64,000 nucleotides of DNA from positions 1-64,000 of the forward strand of contig JALVVV010000054.1 of the NCBI GenBank assembly GCA_027023265.1, written 5' to 3'. This document shows positions 9,826 to 20,121 of the stretch, in pieces (within the stretch, counting starts at the first letter, position 1; every line of letters starts with the position of its first letter). Both the position numbers and the translations under genes were made by a program. Below the pieces are notes generated by a model. That model was not told where the DNA came from and did no database searches. It saw nothing but the letters and a program-made list of their open reading frames with translations. This DNA comes from DHVE2 group archaeon. Lineage in GTDB: Archaea > Thermoplasmatota > Thermoplasmata > Thermoplasmatales > Aciduliprofundaceae.

Positions 9826-11124
9826 TTATTTTTCGTTCAGGTACTCTCTCAAAATTTTTATGGCGCAGAACTCCCCGCACATTGTGCATACCTGCGGACT
9901 GTGAGGGTACCTCTCTTTTCTAATTTTTATTGCATTCTCCTTGTCTATGCTGAGATTTAACTGCTCGTCCCAGCGCAGTGACGCCCGTGCCCTTGACATC
10001 TCGTAATCCCATTTGTACTCCTCTTCAAATCTCGTGAGATTAACTGCATGAGCAGCTATTCTCGTTGCTATAACGCCCAACTTGACTTCCTCTTCATTGG
10101 GCAGAGCCAAGTGTTCCGCAGGGGTCACATAGCACAAGAAATCCGCACCCGCTCTGGCAGCCAGCGCACCGCCGATGGCCGCGGTGATATGGTCATACCC
10201 TGATGCTATGTCTGTCACTAAAGGACCAAGAACGTAAAATGGCGCGTTGCCCGTCGCGATTTTCGCCATCTTTACATTTGCTTCCACCTGGTCAATTGGA
10301 ATGTGCCCAGGGCCTTCCACCATGGCTTGAACATTTTTCTCTCGTGCTTTCTTAACTAGTTTGCCTATTGTGTATAGTTCGTGAATCTGCAGAAAATCGG
10401 TTGCATCTGGCAATCCTCCGGGACGCAGACCGTCCCCCAGACTTATTGTTGCATCGTATTCGGCAAGTAATTCGAGGAGATAATCGTAATTCTCGTAAAA
10501 CGGGTTCTCCTCTCCATTGTGCAGAATCCAGGCGGCATGGAAAGTGCCTCCGCGGGATACCGTGCCCACCACACGGGGATGTTGCTTCATTTTTTCAACG
10601 GCTTCTCTCGTGACTCCGACATGAATTGTTAAAAAATCCACCCCGTCCTTTAAATGAGATTCCACCGCATTGAACATATCATCGGAACTCATCTCAACTA
10701 TGGCTTTTTTTCGCTCCAACATCTGCCAAGCAGCTTCGTAAATAGGAACTGTCCCCGTAACAATAGGTACTTCACTCATTATCCTCCTTCTTATTTCAGG
10801 CAGATTTCCGCCGGTGCTGAGGTCCATTATTGCGTCCGCCCCGTACTTTTTAGCAATTTTCGCCTTGCGTACTTCAGCGTCCACATCCACAATGTCCATG
10901 GAAGTTCCAATGTTCGCGTTTACCTTCACACGCAATCCAGAGCCAACTCCAACAGGCTCTATATTATGCTTTGCGTTTTTCAAAATTACCACATGACCTC
11001 TGGCTACGGCTCTCCTCAATTTCTCAACATCAATTCCCTCTTTATCCGCTATGAACTTCATCTCGGGAGTGTATTCTCCATCCTTTGCACTCTTCATTTG
11101 CATGAAAGTCACCTTTTGGTACAT
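9826..11124 (-). CDS. thiC: Phosphomethylpyrimidine synthase ThiC
   Basis: MDLSTGGNL, GTVPIYEAAW, HVGVTRE, EGPGHIP, and C-terminal CTMCGEFCAIK (CX2CX4C). Confidence 0.95.
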   Translation of the reverse strand: MYQKVTFMQMKSAKDGEYTPEMKFIADKEGIDVEKLRRAVARGHVVILKNAKHNIEPVGVGSGLRVKVNANIGTSMDIVDVDAEVRKAKIAKKYGADAIMDLSTGGNLPEIRRRIMSEVPIVTGTVPIYEAAWQMLERKKAIVEMSSDDMFNAVESHLKDGVDFLTIHVGVTREAVEKMKQHPRVVGTVSRGGTFHAAWILHNGEENPFYENYDYLLELLAEYDATISLGDGLRPGGLPDATDFLQIHELYTIGKLVKKAREKNVQAMVEGPGHIPIDQVEANVKMAKIATGNAPFYVLGPLVTDIASGYDHITAAIGGALAARAGADFLCYVTPAEHLALPNEEEVKLGVIATRIAAHAVNLTRFEEEYKWDYEMSRARASLRWDEQLNLSIDKENAIKIRKERYPHSPQVCTMCGEFCAIKILREYLNEK

Positions 11125-11165
11125 TAACGTTCACTAAATAAGCATTTCTAAACAGAACTGTGTAT

Positions 11166-11369
11166 TCACAAAACACTCTCCAATTCTCTTTTTAAATTTT
11201 CCAACCTGCGTTTTGCATTTTCATAATCTTCCATGGATACTTTTCCATTCTCTTTATCCATTTCCAGCTTGAAAAGGAGAGTATTTACCTTATCCAGTTC
11301 CTCACGCAACGCGCCATGCATGGACTTAGTTCTAAGCTCATCATTTTTCTTCTTCCTGAGAAATAACAT
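11166..11369 (-). CDS. Small coiled-coil hypothetical protein
   Basis: 67-aa highly charged heptad-like sequence; no recognised family. Confidence 0.5.
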   Translation of the reverse strand: MLFLRKKKNDELRTKSMHGALREELDKVNTLLFKLEMDKENGKVSMEDYENAKRRLENLKRELESVL

Positions 11370-11416
11370 GATTAGAGGGAGATTTAAGCTAAATATATGT
11401 CATTTATGGGATAATT

Positions 11417-11790
11417 GGTTAGTTGAAACCCTGTAGGAAAATAAAATGGAGAAGATTAAGGAGAAATGAGCAGAAAAATATATATACGGGATCGCAAAAA
11501 TAGGGTAAAAAAGCTAAAGAAAACAAATATACCCTCTTTACTGACGCTGTATACAGGAAGCACAATCAAAACACTCGCAGGGGATTGCGAAGAATGCTCC
11601 TGGAAAAGAGAAAATCAACTGATTGTAAAAATAAATACTCGCATGGAAATGTCTGGATTACTTCTTCACCCATTCTTTCTCTTCCGCCACTAAACTCCTT
11701 CTTTTTAAACTGCTGGATTATGACTTCGGTATTTAATCCCTCTTCATTTTTATTTTCGCTTTTCCATGTTTTTAAGAAATTCAACCTACC
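11417..11790 (+). mobile_element. IS remnant / internally deleted derivative (element B, ~374 bp)
   Basis: Left GGTTAGTTGAAACCCTGTAGGAAAATAAAATGGAGAAGATTAAGGAGAAATGAGCAG. The right end, reverse-complemented, reads GGTAGGTTGAATTTCTTAAAAACATGG. Same ends as elements A, C and D. Confidence 0.85.
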
Positions 11791-11835
11791 CAGCTATTAG
11801 AAATATTTATAATCCCCTCTACATTCCTGAATTCT

Positions 11836-14800
11836 ATGGAAATTCGTAGTGTGGCTGACTTTCCCAGAGCGGAAGAAGAAATACTCAGATATTGGGAAGA
11901 TAAAAAAATTTTCGAAAAGGTCCGAGATAAAAACAGGGGCAAAAAGAGGTTTATATTTTTAGAAGGCCCGCCAACTGCAAATGGTATGCCACATATGGGG
12001 CACGCGCTCACCCGCTCCGTGAAGGACGTTTTTCTCAGGTACAAATCAATGACCGGACACGAGATATACCCGTGGATTGCCGGTTGGGACTGTCATGGTT
12101 TGCCCGTTGAGATTGAAGTTGAGAAGAAGCTTGGTATAAATTCCAAGAAGGAGATCGAAAAATTCGGAATAAAGAAGTTCAACAAATTGTGCCGTGAGAG
12201 TGTATTCAAGTACCGCGATGAATGGATTAAGATGTCCAAGCGGATAGGTTTCTGGATAGATTTTGAAGATGCATACGTGACTATGAAGGATTACTATATA
12301 GAGAGTGTGTGGTGGGCTCTTAAAAAGATTTACGATGAGGGATTGCTTGTAAAAGATTACAAAGTAGTACCGTACTGTCCCCGCTGCGGTACTCCGCTGA
12401 GCAGTCATGAGGTTGCACAGGGATACAAAATTAGAAAAGACCCCTCTGTTTATGTAAAATTCAAGGTCAAAGATGAGGATGCTTATTTTCTTGTATGGAC
12501 AACGACACCATGGACCCTGCCCTCAAACCTCCTTCTTGCAGTGGGAGAAGATATTGACTACGTTTTAGCGGAAAAGGATGGAATTAAGTACTACCTGGCA
12601 AAGGCAAGGTTGAAAGCTGTACTGGGTGATGCTAAAATTATCAGGCAGATGAAGGGTAAGGATATGAAGGGCATGAGATACGAGCAGCTGATGCCTTTTA
12701 TAAACGTGGAATACGACGCTTTCTACGTAACCACTGCGGATTTTGTAAGCACTGAGGACGGCACGGGCATAGTGCACATAGCGCCTGCGTTTGGAGAAGA
12801 CGATTATCATGTGTGCAAAAGGGAAGGGGTGCCATTAATCAAACCGGTTAATGAAGAGGGGAAATTCACAGCTACTCCTTGGAAAGGTATGTTCGTAAAG
12901 GACGCGGACCCTCTGATAATTAAGTGGTTGAAAGAGGAGGAAAAGCTGTTTAAGAAGGAAACTGTGGAGCACAGTTATCCGCACTGCTGGAGATGCGGCA
13001 CTCCTTTGCTATACTACGCTCTGGATACCTGGTACATTTTGATGAGTAAAAAGAGAGATGAGTTGATTGTAAATAACGAGACTGTAAACTGGAAGCCTGA
13101 GCACTTGAAACATGGAAGATTTGGCAATTTTCTTGAAGATATAAAGGACTGGGCACTATCAAGAAATCGCTACTGGGGAACACCTCTTCCAATATGGAAA
13201 TGCCCTGACGGTCATGTTTTCGTACCATCTGGAAAGGATGACCTATTAAAGCATGTCGAGGGCGATATTCCAGAAGATTTCGAGTTACACAGACCCTGGG
13301 TTGATGAGATTCACGTCAAATGCCCGGTATGTGGCAAGGAAATGAAAAGGGAGCCATATCTGATTGATGTTTGGTTTGATTCGGGGAGCGCACCATTCGC
13401 TCAGTTCCATTATCCGTACGAGAACCAGGATGATTTTAAAAATGCGTTTCCTGTTGATTTCATCACCGAAGGTATTGACCAGACACGTGGCTGGTTCTAC
13501 ACCCAGATGGCCATATCTACGCTTGTGTTCAACAAGGCACCCTATAAGAATGTGCTTACTCTCGGGTTAATACTTGACGAGGATGGAGAAAAGATGAGCA
13601 AGTCCAAGGGCAACGCCGTGGACCCGATGGATATTATGAACAAAGTCGGTGCTGATGCAGTAAGGATGTATCTTTACTCTTCTCCCGTTTGGAAAAGTCG
13701 TAGATTTTCCGAATCGCTTGTACGTGAATACATGCAGAAAACCATAGGTACTCTCTGGAACGTGGTTTTGTTTTTCAAGAAAAATGCGGAGTTGGATAAC
13801 TATCTTGGTGAATTTTTCGAAGTTAGAAACGAACTTGATAAATGGCTTCTTTCAAGAATCAATTCCACGGTAAAAGATGTTCGCATGCACTTGGATAACT
13901 ACGATGTGCACCTGGCCACGAGGTCTATTGAGAGGGCAATTGACGAGTTGAGTAACTGGTACGTTCGCAGGTCCCGTAGAAGGTTCTGGCGCGAGGAGAT
14001 GAGCGAGGATAAGAGAAGCGCTTACACATCACTATTCATTGCTCTTAAAACTCTATCTCTTGTGATGGCTCCTTTCACTCCATTCTTATCGGAGATAATA
14101 TACGGTGAGCTTTTTGGAGATAAGGAAAGCGTGCATCTTGAAGAGTATCCAGAGGTAAAAGAGGAGCTAATAGATGAAAATCTTGAAGAAGAGATGAACG
14201 TGGCCATAAAAATTGCAGAGGCGGGAAGACGCGCGAGGCAGCTTGCAAACGTAAAGCTCAGACAGCCCCTTGGCAAGATGATAGTTTCCTGCGAGGAAAA
14301 ATACGTGCCCATAGTGACTAAATTTAAGGATGTGCTCAGTGAAGAGATTAATGTAAAGGAGATTGAGATAGGAGACATGAGTGAACTTACAAATCTTGAA
14401 ATGAAGATTAACTATCGTGCTCTTGGACCCAAGCTAAAGGGTGATTTGAAAGAGGTGGTTAGAAAAATGAATGAAATGCCCGTCGCGGAAGTCAGAGAAA
14501 AAATAAGGAAGGGAGGGCTCGAGATAATGGGTTATACAATTACAGAGAATGACGTGGAGTTTTTCGAAAGGCCCAAGGAAGGCGTTCAGGCCATAAATGT
14601 GGAGGGCTTGCCCATTGTTATATATTTAGATACTACAGTGACGGAAGAGCTTAGAAAAGAGGGGCTTGCGAGAGAAATAATAAGACGGGTGCAAACCATG
14701 AGGAAAGATATGAACCTTGAGTACGATGCAAAGATAGTTACTAAATATTCGGGAGACAGTGGACTGGAAGATATCATGAGGAAATACGCGCGTCGCATAA

Positions 14801-14907
14801 TGGAAGAAACTCAGAGTATTGAACTTGAAAAGGGTGATGATGGAGAATACGGAAAAGAATGGGAAATAGATGGCAGAAAAATTAAAATATTCGTCTCCCG
14901 CGCCTGA
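11836..14907 (+). CDS. ileS: Isoleucyl-tRNA synthetase
   Basis: GPPTANGMPHMGHALTRSVKD, ITEGIDQTRGWFYTQ, KMSKSKGNAVDP. Confidence 0.95.
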   Translation: MEIRSVADFPRAEEEILRYWEDKKIFEKVRDKNRGKKRFIFLEGPPTANGMPHMGHALTRSVKDVFLRYKSMTGHEIYPWIAGWDCHGLPVEIEVEKKLGINSKKEIEKFGIKKFNKLCRESVFKYRDEWIKMSKRIGFWIDFEDAYVTMKDYYIESVWWALKKIYDEGLLVKDYKVVPYCPRCGTPLSSHEVAQGYKIRKDPSVYVKFKVKDEDAYFLVWTTTPWTLPSNLLLAVGEDIDYVLAEKDGIKYYLAKARLKAVLGDAKIIRQMKGKDMKGMRYEQLMPFINVEYDAFYVTTADFVSTEDGTGIVHIAPAFGEDDYHVCKREGVPLIKPVNEEGKFTATPWKGMFVKDADPLIIKWLKEEEKLFKKETVEHSYPHCWRCGTPLLYYALDTWYILMSKKRDELIVNNETVNWKPEHLKHGRFGNFLEDIKDWALSRNRYWGTPLPIWKCPDGHVFVPSGKDDLLKHVEGDIPEDFELHRPWVDEIHVKCPVCGKEMKREPYLIDVWFDSGSAPFAQFHYPYENQDDFKNAFPVDFITEGIDQTRGWFYTQMAISTLVFNKAPYKNVLTLGLILDEDGEKMSKSKGNAVDPMDIMNKVGADAVRMYLYSSPVWKSRRFSESLVREYMQKTIGTLWNVVLFFKKNAELDNYLGEFFEVRNELDKWLLSRINSTVKDVRMHLDNYDVHLATRSIERAIDELSNWYVRRSRRRFWREEMSEDKRSAYTSLFIALKTLSLVMAPFTPFLSEIIYGELFGDKESVHLEEYPEVKEELIDENLEEEMNVAIKIAEAGRRARQLANVKLRQPLGKMIVSCEEKYVPIVTKFKDVLSEEINVKEIEIGDMSELTNLEMKINYRALGPKLKGDLKEVVRKMNEMPVAEVREKIRKGGLEIMGYTITENDVEFFERPKEGVQAINVEGLPIVIYLDTTVTEELRKEGLAREIIRRVQTMRKDMNLEYDAKIVTKYSGDSGLEDIMRKYARRIMEETQSIELEKGDDGEYGKEWEIDGRKIKIFVSRA

Positions 14908-17900
14908 TGAATAGCATAAAAATGAAAATTAGGAGGAAAAGTGTCGCGGAAGATGTAAATTCCGGGACCTCTTCGGGCACATAAACCACGTAGTATCTTA
15001 CAACGTATGTGTATCCATTGAACGCTCTAACGTATATCCTGTGATATCCGCCTCCCAGCGATGACAAATTATACACCACATACCATCTATTTGTCCCGTT
15101 CACTTTAATGGGATTCTCGAAAGATGGGTCATCTATTGAAATCTCCACCTTGCTAATTGCGTCGTGATACTGGAATACTCTAACATGAAACTCGCTATTA
15201 TTATCCGGCTGCACATTGCCAGCAACAATTTCCTCTTTTCCATTGTTTGTCAAGTCTCCCGCATACACTGCCGACAACGTGCCCATGTCCGTTGCGTTTA
15301 AAGTATATAGCTCTTTGAAACGGGTACCGTTCCATTCAAGTACGTGTATGAAGTTAGTACCCACTATCAAATCCGTGATTCCATCAAAATTTATGTCTGC
15401 AGCGGCTATGGCGGTTAACACGGGCGACTCGTTACTCCATGTTTTGTTGTAAATTTCTTGGTACGCACTTCCATTCCATCTGAACACATAAATTTCAGGA
15501 CTGTCAAGCCCTATCGCTATCTCATCATTGCTTTTTCCATCAAAATTGCCAACGGCTATTCCAGATGCGTTTTCTGGAAAATTCTTGCATATGTAATGTG
15601 CAACCAGAGAATTATTATTCCATTGTAGTACAACTGCCTGATTCCCTGGCGTGGCAATAATTTCATCAATACCGTTTCCGTACAAGTCTGCCACGCTAAC
15701 CTCAGGAGCAGACTGGTTCTCGTAAGGGTCCTTCCACTCTGCCTTTTCTTTCCAGGTATTATTTACCAGATACAGCACAATTATTTCTGATGTGCCGTTA
15801 AGTGTTTTGAGAGAAAGTACCACTTCATTGATTCCATTCCCATCTATATTACCTATTGCACACCCTGTAAAATTAAAGGATGTGTTTTTGCCCCATATGT
15901 CTCCGATAATCCTAAATGCGCTACCGTTCCACTCAAAGGCCGAAAAATCGTATTTCCAGGCAACTGCAATATCCTTAATACCATCTCCGTTTAAATCCCC
16001 TATTGCGTAGCCTTCTGGATTATCTCCTTTTCCACTAGGGTCAGTTATGTTTCCTATTTCCGAGAAATTAGTGCCGTTCCATTCAAATACGCTTATAACC
16101 CCATCGTCTCCTCCAATTAACAGGTCATTTTTTCCGTCATTTGTTACGTCTCCTATTGCCTGTGCACCGTGTAAAACAGCGCTGCCGTAATTCATGTTCC
16201 ATATTTCGTCAAAATTTCCTGAAATTGGGTCTGATGCCAGTCCAGTTATGTTAACCTCTCCCTTAGCTTCACTGTTGTTAAGCGGTGTGAGCAAAGTTAC
16301 AGTGGTATTACTTTTGACGGTAACCTCCAAACTATCTGATACAGGGGATATGGCACCTCTTGAATCTATGGCACGAACGTTTACCATGTAAGTTCCCGGT
16401 TTGAGCCACTTATGAGCTAAATTCACCGTTTTCCCCGATGGTACGTAGGGTGTCACGGACACGTTTCCATCCCCCCAATTGAAAATATAAGCCACCGTAT
16501 CGTTGTCCGGATCAATGGTGTTGGTTGTGTATCTGTACCAGACTCCCGTTTCTCCTTCGTCCGGACCGTCAGGTGCAGATGGGGTTAGAGGAGCGTTATC
16601 CCCTGAGACCATCAGCCAGCTTATTATGTTATTCATTAACAGTGAGCCTGTAGTATTGTTGTTATTTTCTACGGCAACAAAAGAAAACGCCGTGAACACC
16701 GTTCTGAACACTCCCGAATTGTACCTTGATGCTGTAGCGTTCCCCGATGAAGAGTTTTTGAAAATTATGACTGCTGAGGAACTCACATTTATTTCGTCGT
16801 CGTAATTAGTTATCCCCTGGGGATATGTTAGATTAATTAATGAGAAGTCTCCGGATATCGGGTCATTTTTAACCCCACTCACTTGACTGTACCCTACATC
16901 ATTATTAACGTAAGTCACCTGCAGATACTCTTTTATAAATTCGTTGTTTATATACCCGTTCACACCATTGGTGAGGTCCCACAGAACGTCCTGAGAGCTT
17001 AGATACAACCTTCCCCCTGTCTTAAGAAAATACGTCAGGTTTTTTTGGTCTCCAGATGTTAGCGTGTTCCTGTATTCAGCACCAGTTTCCCATATAACAA
17101 TTTCGTAGTTCTCAAGTTCCTCAAAAGATGGAGAACCATTTAAAGATACGTTCCATACGTCATATTTGTAACCGCCACCATTAAGCGCATCTTCAAAATA
17201 TTCCTGAAAATTTGCACCTCCATCATCGTCTACCAGCAAAATAGGGGGTCTTATAGTTGTGGTTGTTACAATTTTTGCACTTTTTGATGAATTTCCCTCT
17301 GAAATCCCTGTTACTGTGATGTCTGCACGCTCCCCGGAAACTGCGTTCTCAGGTGATTTGACATACAAATATACCATGGTACCAGAATACGGCTGCAACG
17401 TTACGGAATAGGATGTCAGCTCAGCAGACCAGTTTTCAGGAGCGGTGATTTCCAAATCGTATGTATCCTCGTAAGTTCCAGTATTATTAACGAATATCTC
17501 ATAGCGGGCAACGTTTCCTCTCGAAATCTCGCTTTGGTTATCTTTGCAACTCATGTTTATAGCATAACCCATTACCGTGATGTTTTTCCAGGCTATGTTG
17601 TTACTTTCGTTGAGTTCCGCGATGCTCTTTGTAGAATCTGCATAAACGTATATTCTGTGTTTACCAGCATATCCAGAGGTGCTCCAAGATATGTTTTTAG
17701 TCACGTATTCCCCTTCAGTTATGTTTCCATAATTGACTGTGCGAATCATGTGCTCTTCATCAATTTTATCTACATAAAACGAAACGTTGACATTATATGA
17801 GTTGTTGTTTCCAGTGTTGTACACTGTGGCAGATATATTAATCATTTTTCCCTCTTCCGGAGTGGTGTTGCTGAGATGAATGTCAGAGGAGTTTATTACA

Positions 17901-20032
17901 AGGTCCGGTAAATCGGTTCTTTGAATCACGTTTATCACTATGCTGGCATATAGAGAGTATAGGTTTCCATCATATGCTCGTGCGAATATGTGGTGCTGTC
18001 CAAGGCTCAAATTGGAGAGATCCAGGGTGTAGTTCCATGATGCAGTTCCGTTTGCCGGAATCCAATTTCCCCTGTCTATCTTTACCTCAACCTCCTGCAC
18101 AGAGCCATCTGGGTCACTGGCGTTTCCTGATATTTTTATGGTTGCTGTTTCTGGAAAGCTGCTGTTATTAACGGGAGATTCTATTGAGCAGGATGGCGCC
18201 TCGTCATCATCGTTTGTTTTCAGGGTGTAAACCTGGTGAAGCATCTCACCCCATTCTGTTTCTTTAAATATGTAAAAAGAGGAATCTACCTGCGATTCGG
18301 AGTCAGTTTCGGCCATTATTATTTTTCTTGAAGAAGTATCATAATCGTAGAAATTTATGACGCTGTAACTAACGTTCTCTATTAATCTGTTTGCCCAGTA
18401 CCTTACCAGGGTATTGTTAACATGGGATAAAAGCTGTTTTGCAAAATCCCCCACATCTTTTCCGTTGCTCCAGTACTGGGAATCAGCAGATACCGTGTCG
18501 TTGAATGCTGCCCTTATTTCAGAGTTCTCTGTTCCTGCGTCCTTTCTTATTGCCTGCGCTAATTCATTGTAAGCTTCCATAAACCTGTAATCCCACCGCG
18601 TAACATTTATTGCAGCCATGGTTACAACGCACTGATGGTCGTTTTCGTCATCAACGTGCTCCACAAAGCTGTATGCGAACTGCTCCGGATTTTGATTGTA
18701 ATTTTCCGTTAAATTGGTTAGTATTGCGTTGTAGTCCCAGCCATCACTGCCTTCTGTGTGCTCGGAAGCCACGATTATATTTGCCGCTTCTTTGATTTGA
18801 TAATTGTCCGCACCAGCGTCCATCAGACACGCATCGTAGCCCCAGATATCTATGCTCCTTCCTATATTCTCTTTGATGTTATCCGCCGCTTCTTTGAGGT
18901 CTTCCAAACTCAGATGAGTTCCTGAGGTGTCATCCCACATTGCCCCGCTGTAGTCACCGCCATGGTCCCACAGGTCTAAAAAATAATACTCAGCTGGATA
19001 ATTTTTTACTGTCCATTCCACAAATTCTTCAAGGGTTTGGGGATCGCCCATGTCCACCTCCGAGCTCATCCATGGGGCGGAAGAGGATATATCATCGTAT
19101 CCCCCTGATTTTATCTTTATTAACTTTGAATCGCCATTGCCGTTTCTGTCCCAGAGAACTATTACATTTACCTCCCCGCTTGCAGATGCTTTATATCCAT
19201 TTTCCATTTCATCTATATCGCCGTAGCTTGATGAATTCAAGTTGTTATCCGCATCCATGTACACCATAAATGTCCATTTAGCCACTGCTCTTCTGTGAAA
19301 TGTTGCAAATTCTCTATTAATCGTATGATAGGTTTTCTTTTTAGGCTCCACTTTCTCACTGATTATTTGCCAGTCTGTGTAATCCATGGTGGTATAATTT
19401 TTGAAAATCCACGAATCTTCCGACTCTTCTTTTACGGAAATACCATGTGAAAATATTGAAATATTGCGGATCGGGAAATATCCTTTTTCTACCTCTTCAG
19501 GAGGGGAAATTTTTCCTTTTTCAACGTAAGCTATAAACAAGTTGTTTCGGGAGTTCCAAGCTACTATCACTTTTCCGTCGTAATATACCGCGGTAGTTGT
19601 TGATTCTTTATCGCTTATCTTTATCCCTTTCCATGTCCCGTTTTCTTCGTAATATAACCAAGGCCTGTGGTTTATTGATGAAGATACAAATACTCCCTTA
19701 TTTGATATGTACCAGTTTGCGTAACTTCCTCCAACGTACTCTTTTTTGCTCCAGTTTCCATTGTATTCTCTGAAGTAGGTGTTTATTTCACGGGATTGCG
19801 TTGCATACAGTAAGTATATTTTTCCCCCTTCCGAGACGTGCCGTTCCCACATCACGTTTTTATCTAAGATTTTTTGGTGCGTTGAGTTACCGTAATACAG
19901 TGTGGAGTTGCTTATCCATACTTTAAAATCATCATTGACTTTGATGCTGTTGCCGTGCATGAAATACATGCCGCTTCCAAATAACATTACGATTAAAATT
20001 CCAATAACAGCAACTTTATTTGCAGGACTCAT
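14882..20032 (-). CDS. Secreted clostripain-family (C11) peptidase with CARDB/PKD domains, FG-GAP repeats and C-terminal membrane anchor
   Basis: KWTFMVYMDADNNLN, FLDLWDHGG (His), IDIWGYDACLM (Cys); CARDB-like segment; PKD-like FNWGDGN; repeated GD(V/L)..DG..D(L/I)..G motifs; C-terminus PEFTSSATLFLLIFIFMLFIRRGRRIF. Confidence 0.87.
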   Translation of the reverse strand: MSPANKVAVIGILIVMLFGSGMYFMHGNSIKVNDDFKVWISNSTLYYGNSTHQKILDKNVMWERHVSEGGKIYLLYATQSREINTYFREYNGNWSKKEYVGGSYANWYISNKGVFVSSSINHRPWLYYEENGTWKGIKISDKESTTTAVYYDGKVIVAWNSRNNLFIAYVEKGKISPPEEVEKGYFPIRNISIFSHGISVKEESEDSWIFKNYTTMDYTDWQIISEKVEPKKKTYHTINREFATFHRRAVAKWTFMVYMDADNNLNSSSYGDIDEMENGYKASASGEVNVIVLWDRNGNGDSKLIKIKSGGYDDISSSAPWMSSEVDMGDPQTLEEFVEWTVKNYPAEYYFLDLWDHGGDYSGAMWDDTSGTHLSLEDLKEAADNIKENIGRSIDIWGYDACLMDAGADNYQIKEAANIIVASEHTEGSDGWDYNAILTNLTENYNQNPEQFAYSFVEHVDDENDHQCVVTMAAINVTRWDYRFMEAYNELAQAIRKDAGTENSEIRAAFNDTVSADSQYWSNGKDVGDFAKQLLSHVNNTLVRYWANRLIENVSYSVINFYDYDTSSRKIIMAETDSESQVDSSFYIFKETEWGEMLHQVYTLKTNDDDEAPSCSIESPVNNSSFPETATIKISGNASDPDGSVQEVEVKIDRGNWIPANGTASWNYTLDLSNLSLGQHHIFARAYDGNLYSLYASIVINVIQRTDLPDLVINSSDIHLSNTTPEEGKMINISATVYNTGNNNSYNVNVSFYVDKIDEEHMIRTVNYGNITEGEYVTKNISWSTSGYAGKHRIYVYADSTKSIAELNESNNIAWKNITVMGYAINMSCKDNQSEISRGNVARYEIFVNNTGTYEDTYDLEITAPENWSAELTSYSVTLQPYSGTMVYLYVKSPENAVSGERADITVTGISEGNSSKSAKIVTTTTIRPPILLVDDDGGANFQEYFEDALNGGGYKYDVWNVSLNGSPSFEELENYEIVIWETGAEYRNTLTSGDQKNLTYFLKTGGRLYLSSQDVLWDLTNGVNGYINNEFIKEYLQVTYVNNDVGYSQVSGVKNDPISGDFSLINLTYPQGITNYDDEINVSSSAVIIFKNSSSGNATASRYNSGVFRTVFTAFSFVAVENNNNTTGSLLMNNIISWLMVSGDNAPLTPSAPDGPDEGETGVWYRYTTNTIDPDNDTVAYIFNWGDGNVSVTPYVPSGKTVNLAHKWLKPGTYMVNVRAIDSRGAISPVSDSLEVTVKSNTTVTLLTPLNNSEAKGEVNITGLASDPISGNFDEIWNMNYGSAVLHGAQAIGDVTNDGKNDLLIGGDDGVISVFEWNGTNFSEIGNITDPSGKGDNPEGYAIGDLNGDGIKDIAVAWKYDFSAFEWNGSAFRIIGDIWGKNTSFNFTGCAIGNIDGNGINEVVLSLKTLNGTSEIIVLYLVNNTWKEKAEWKDPYENQSAPEVSVADLYGNGIDEIIATPGNQAVVLQWNNNSLVAHYICKNFPENASGIAVGNFDGKSNDEIAIGLDSPEIYVFRWNGSAYQEIYNKTWSNESPVLTAIAAADINFDGITDLIVGTNFIHVLEWNGTRFKELYTLNATDMGTLSAVYAGDLTNNGKEEIVAGNVQPDNNSEFHVRVFQYHDAISKVEISIDDPSFENPIKVNGTNRWYVVYNLSSLGGGYHRIYVRAFNGYTYVVRYYVVYVPEEVPEFTSSATLFLLIFIFMLFIRRGRRIF

Positions 20033-20121
20033 TATATACTCTAAATTAGGAGTTTATTTAAACTTTCCTCGGTATTTACCGTGAAATATTAGCTGTGTAA
20101 AAGTATGGTATATATCTTGCG

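Noticed and set aside
11125-11165. TPP riboswitch upstream of thiC
   Set aside because: Short leader with no TPP-aptamer consensus I could recognise.
12046-12408. Antisense ORF (120 aa) inside ileS
   Set aside because: Lies fully antisense to a confident ileS gene, with no recognisable domain; a by-product of codon structure, like most other antisense ORFs in the track.
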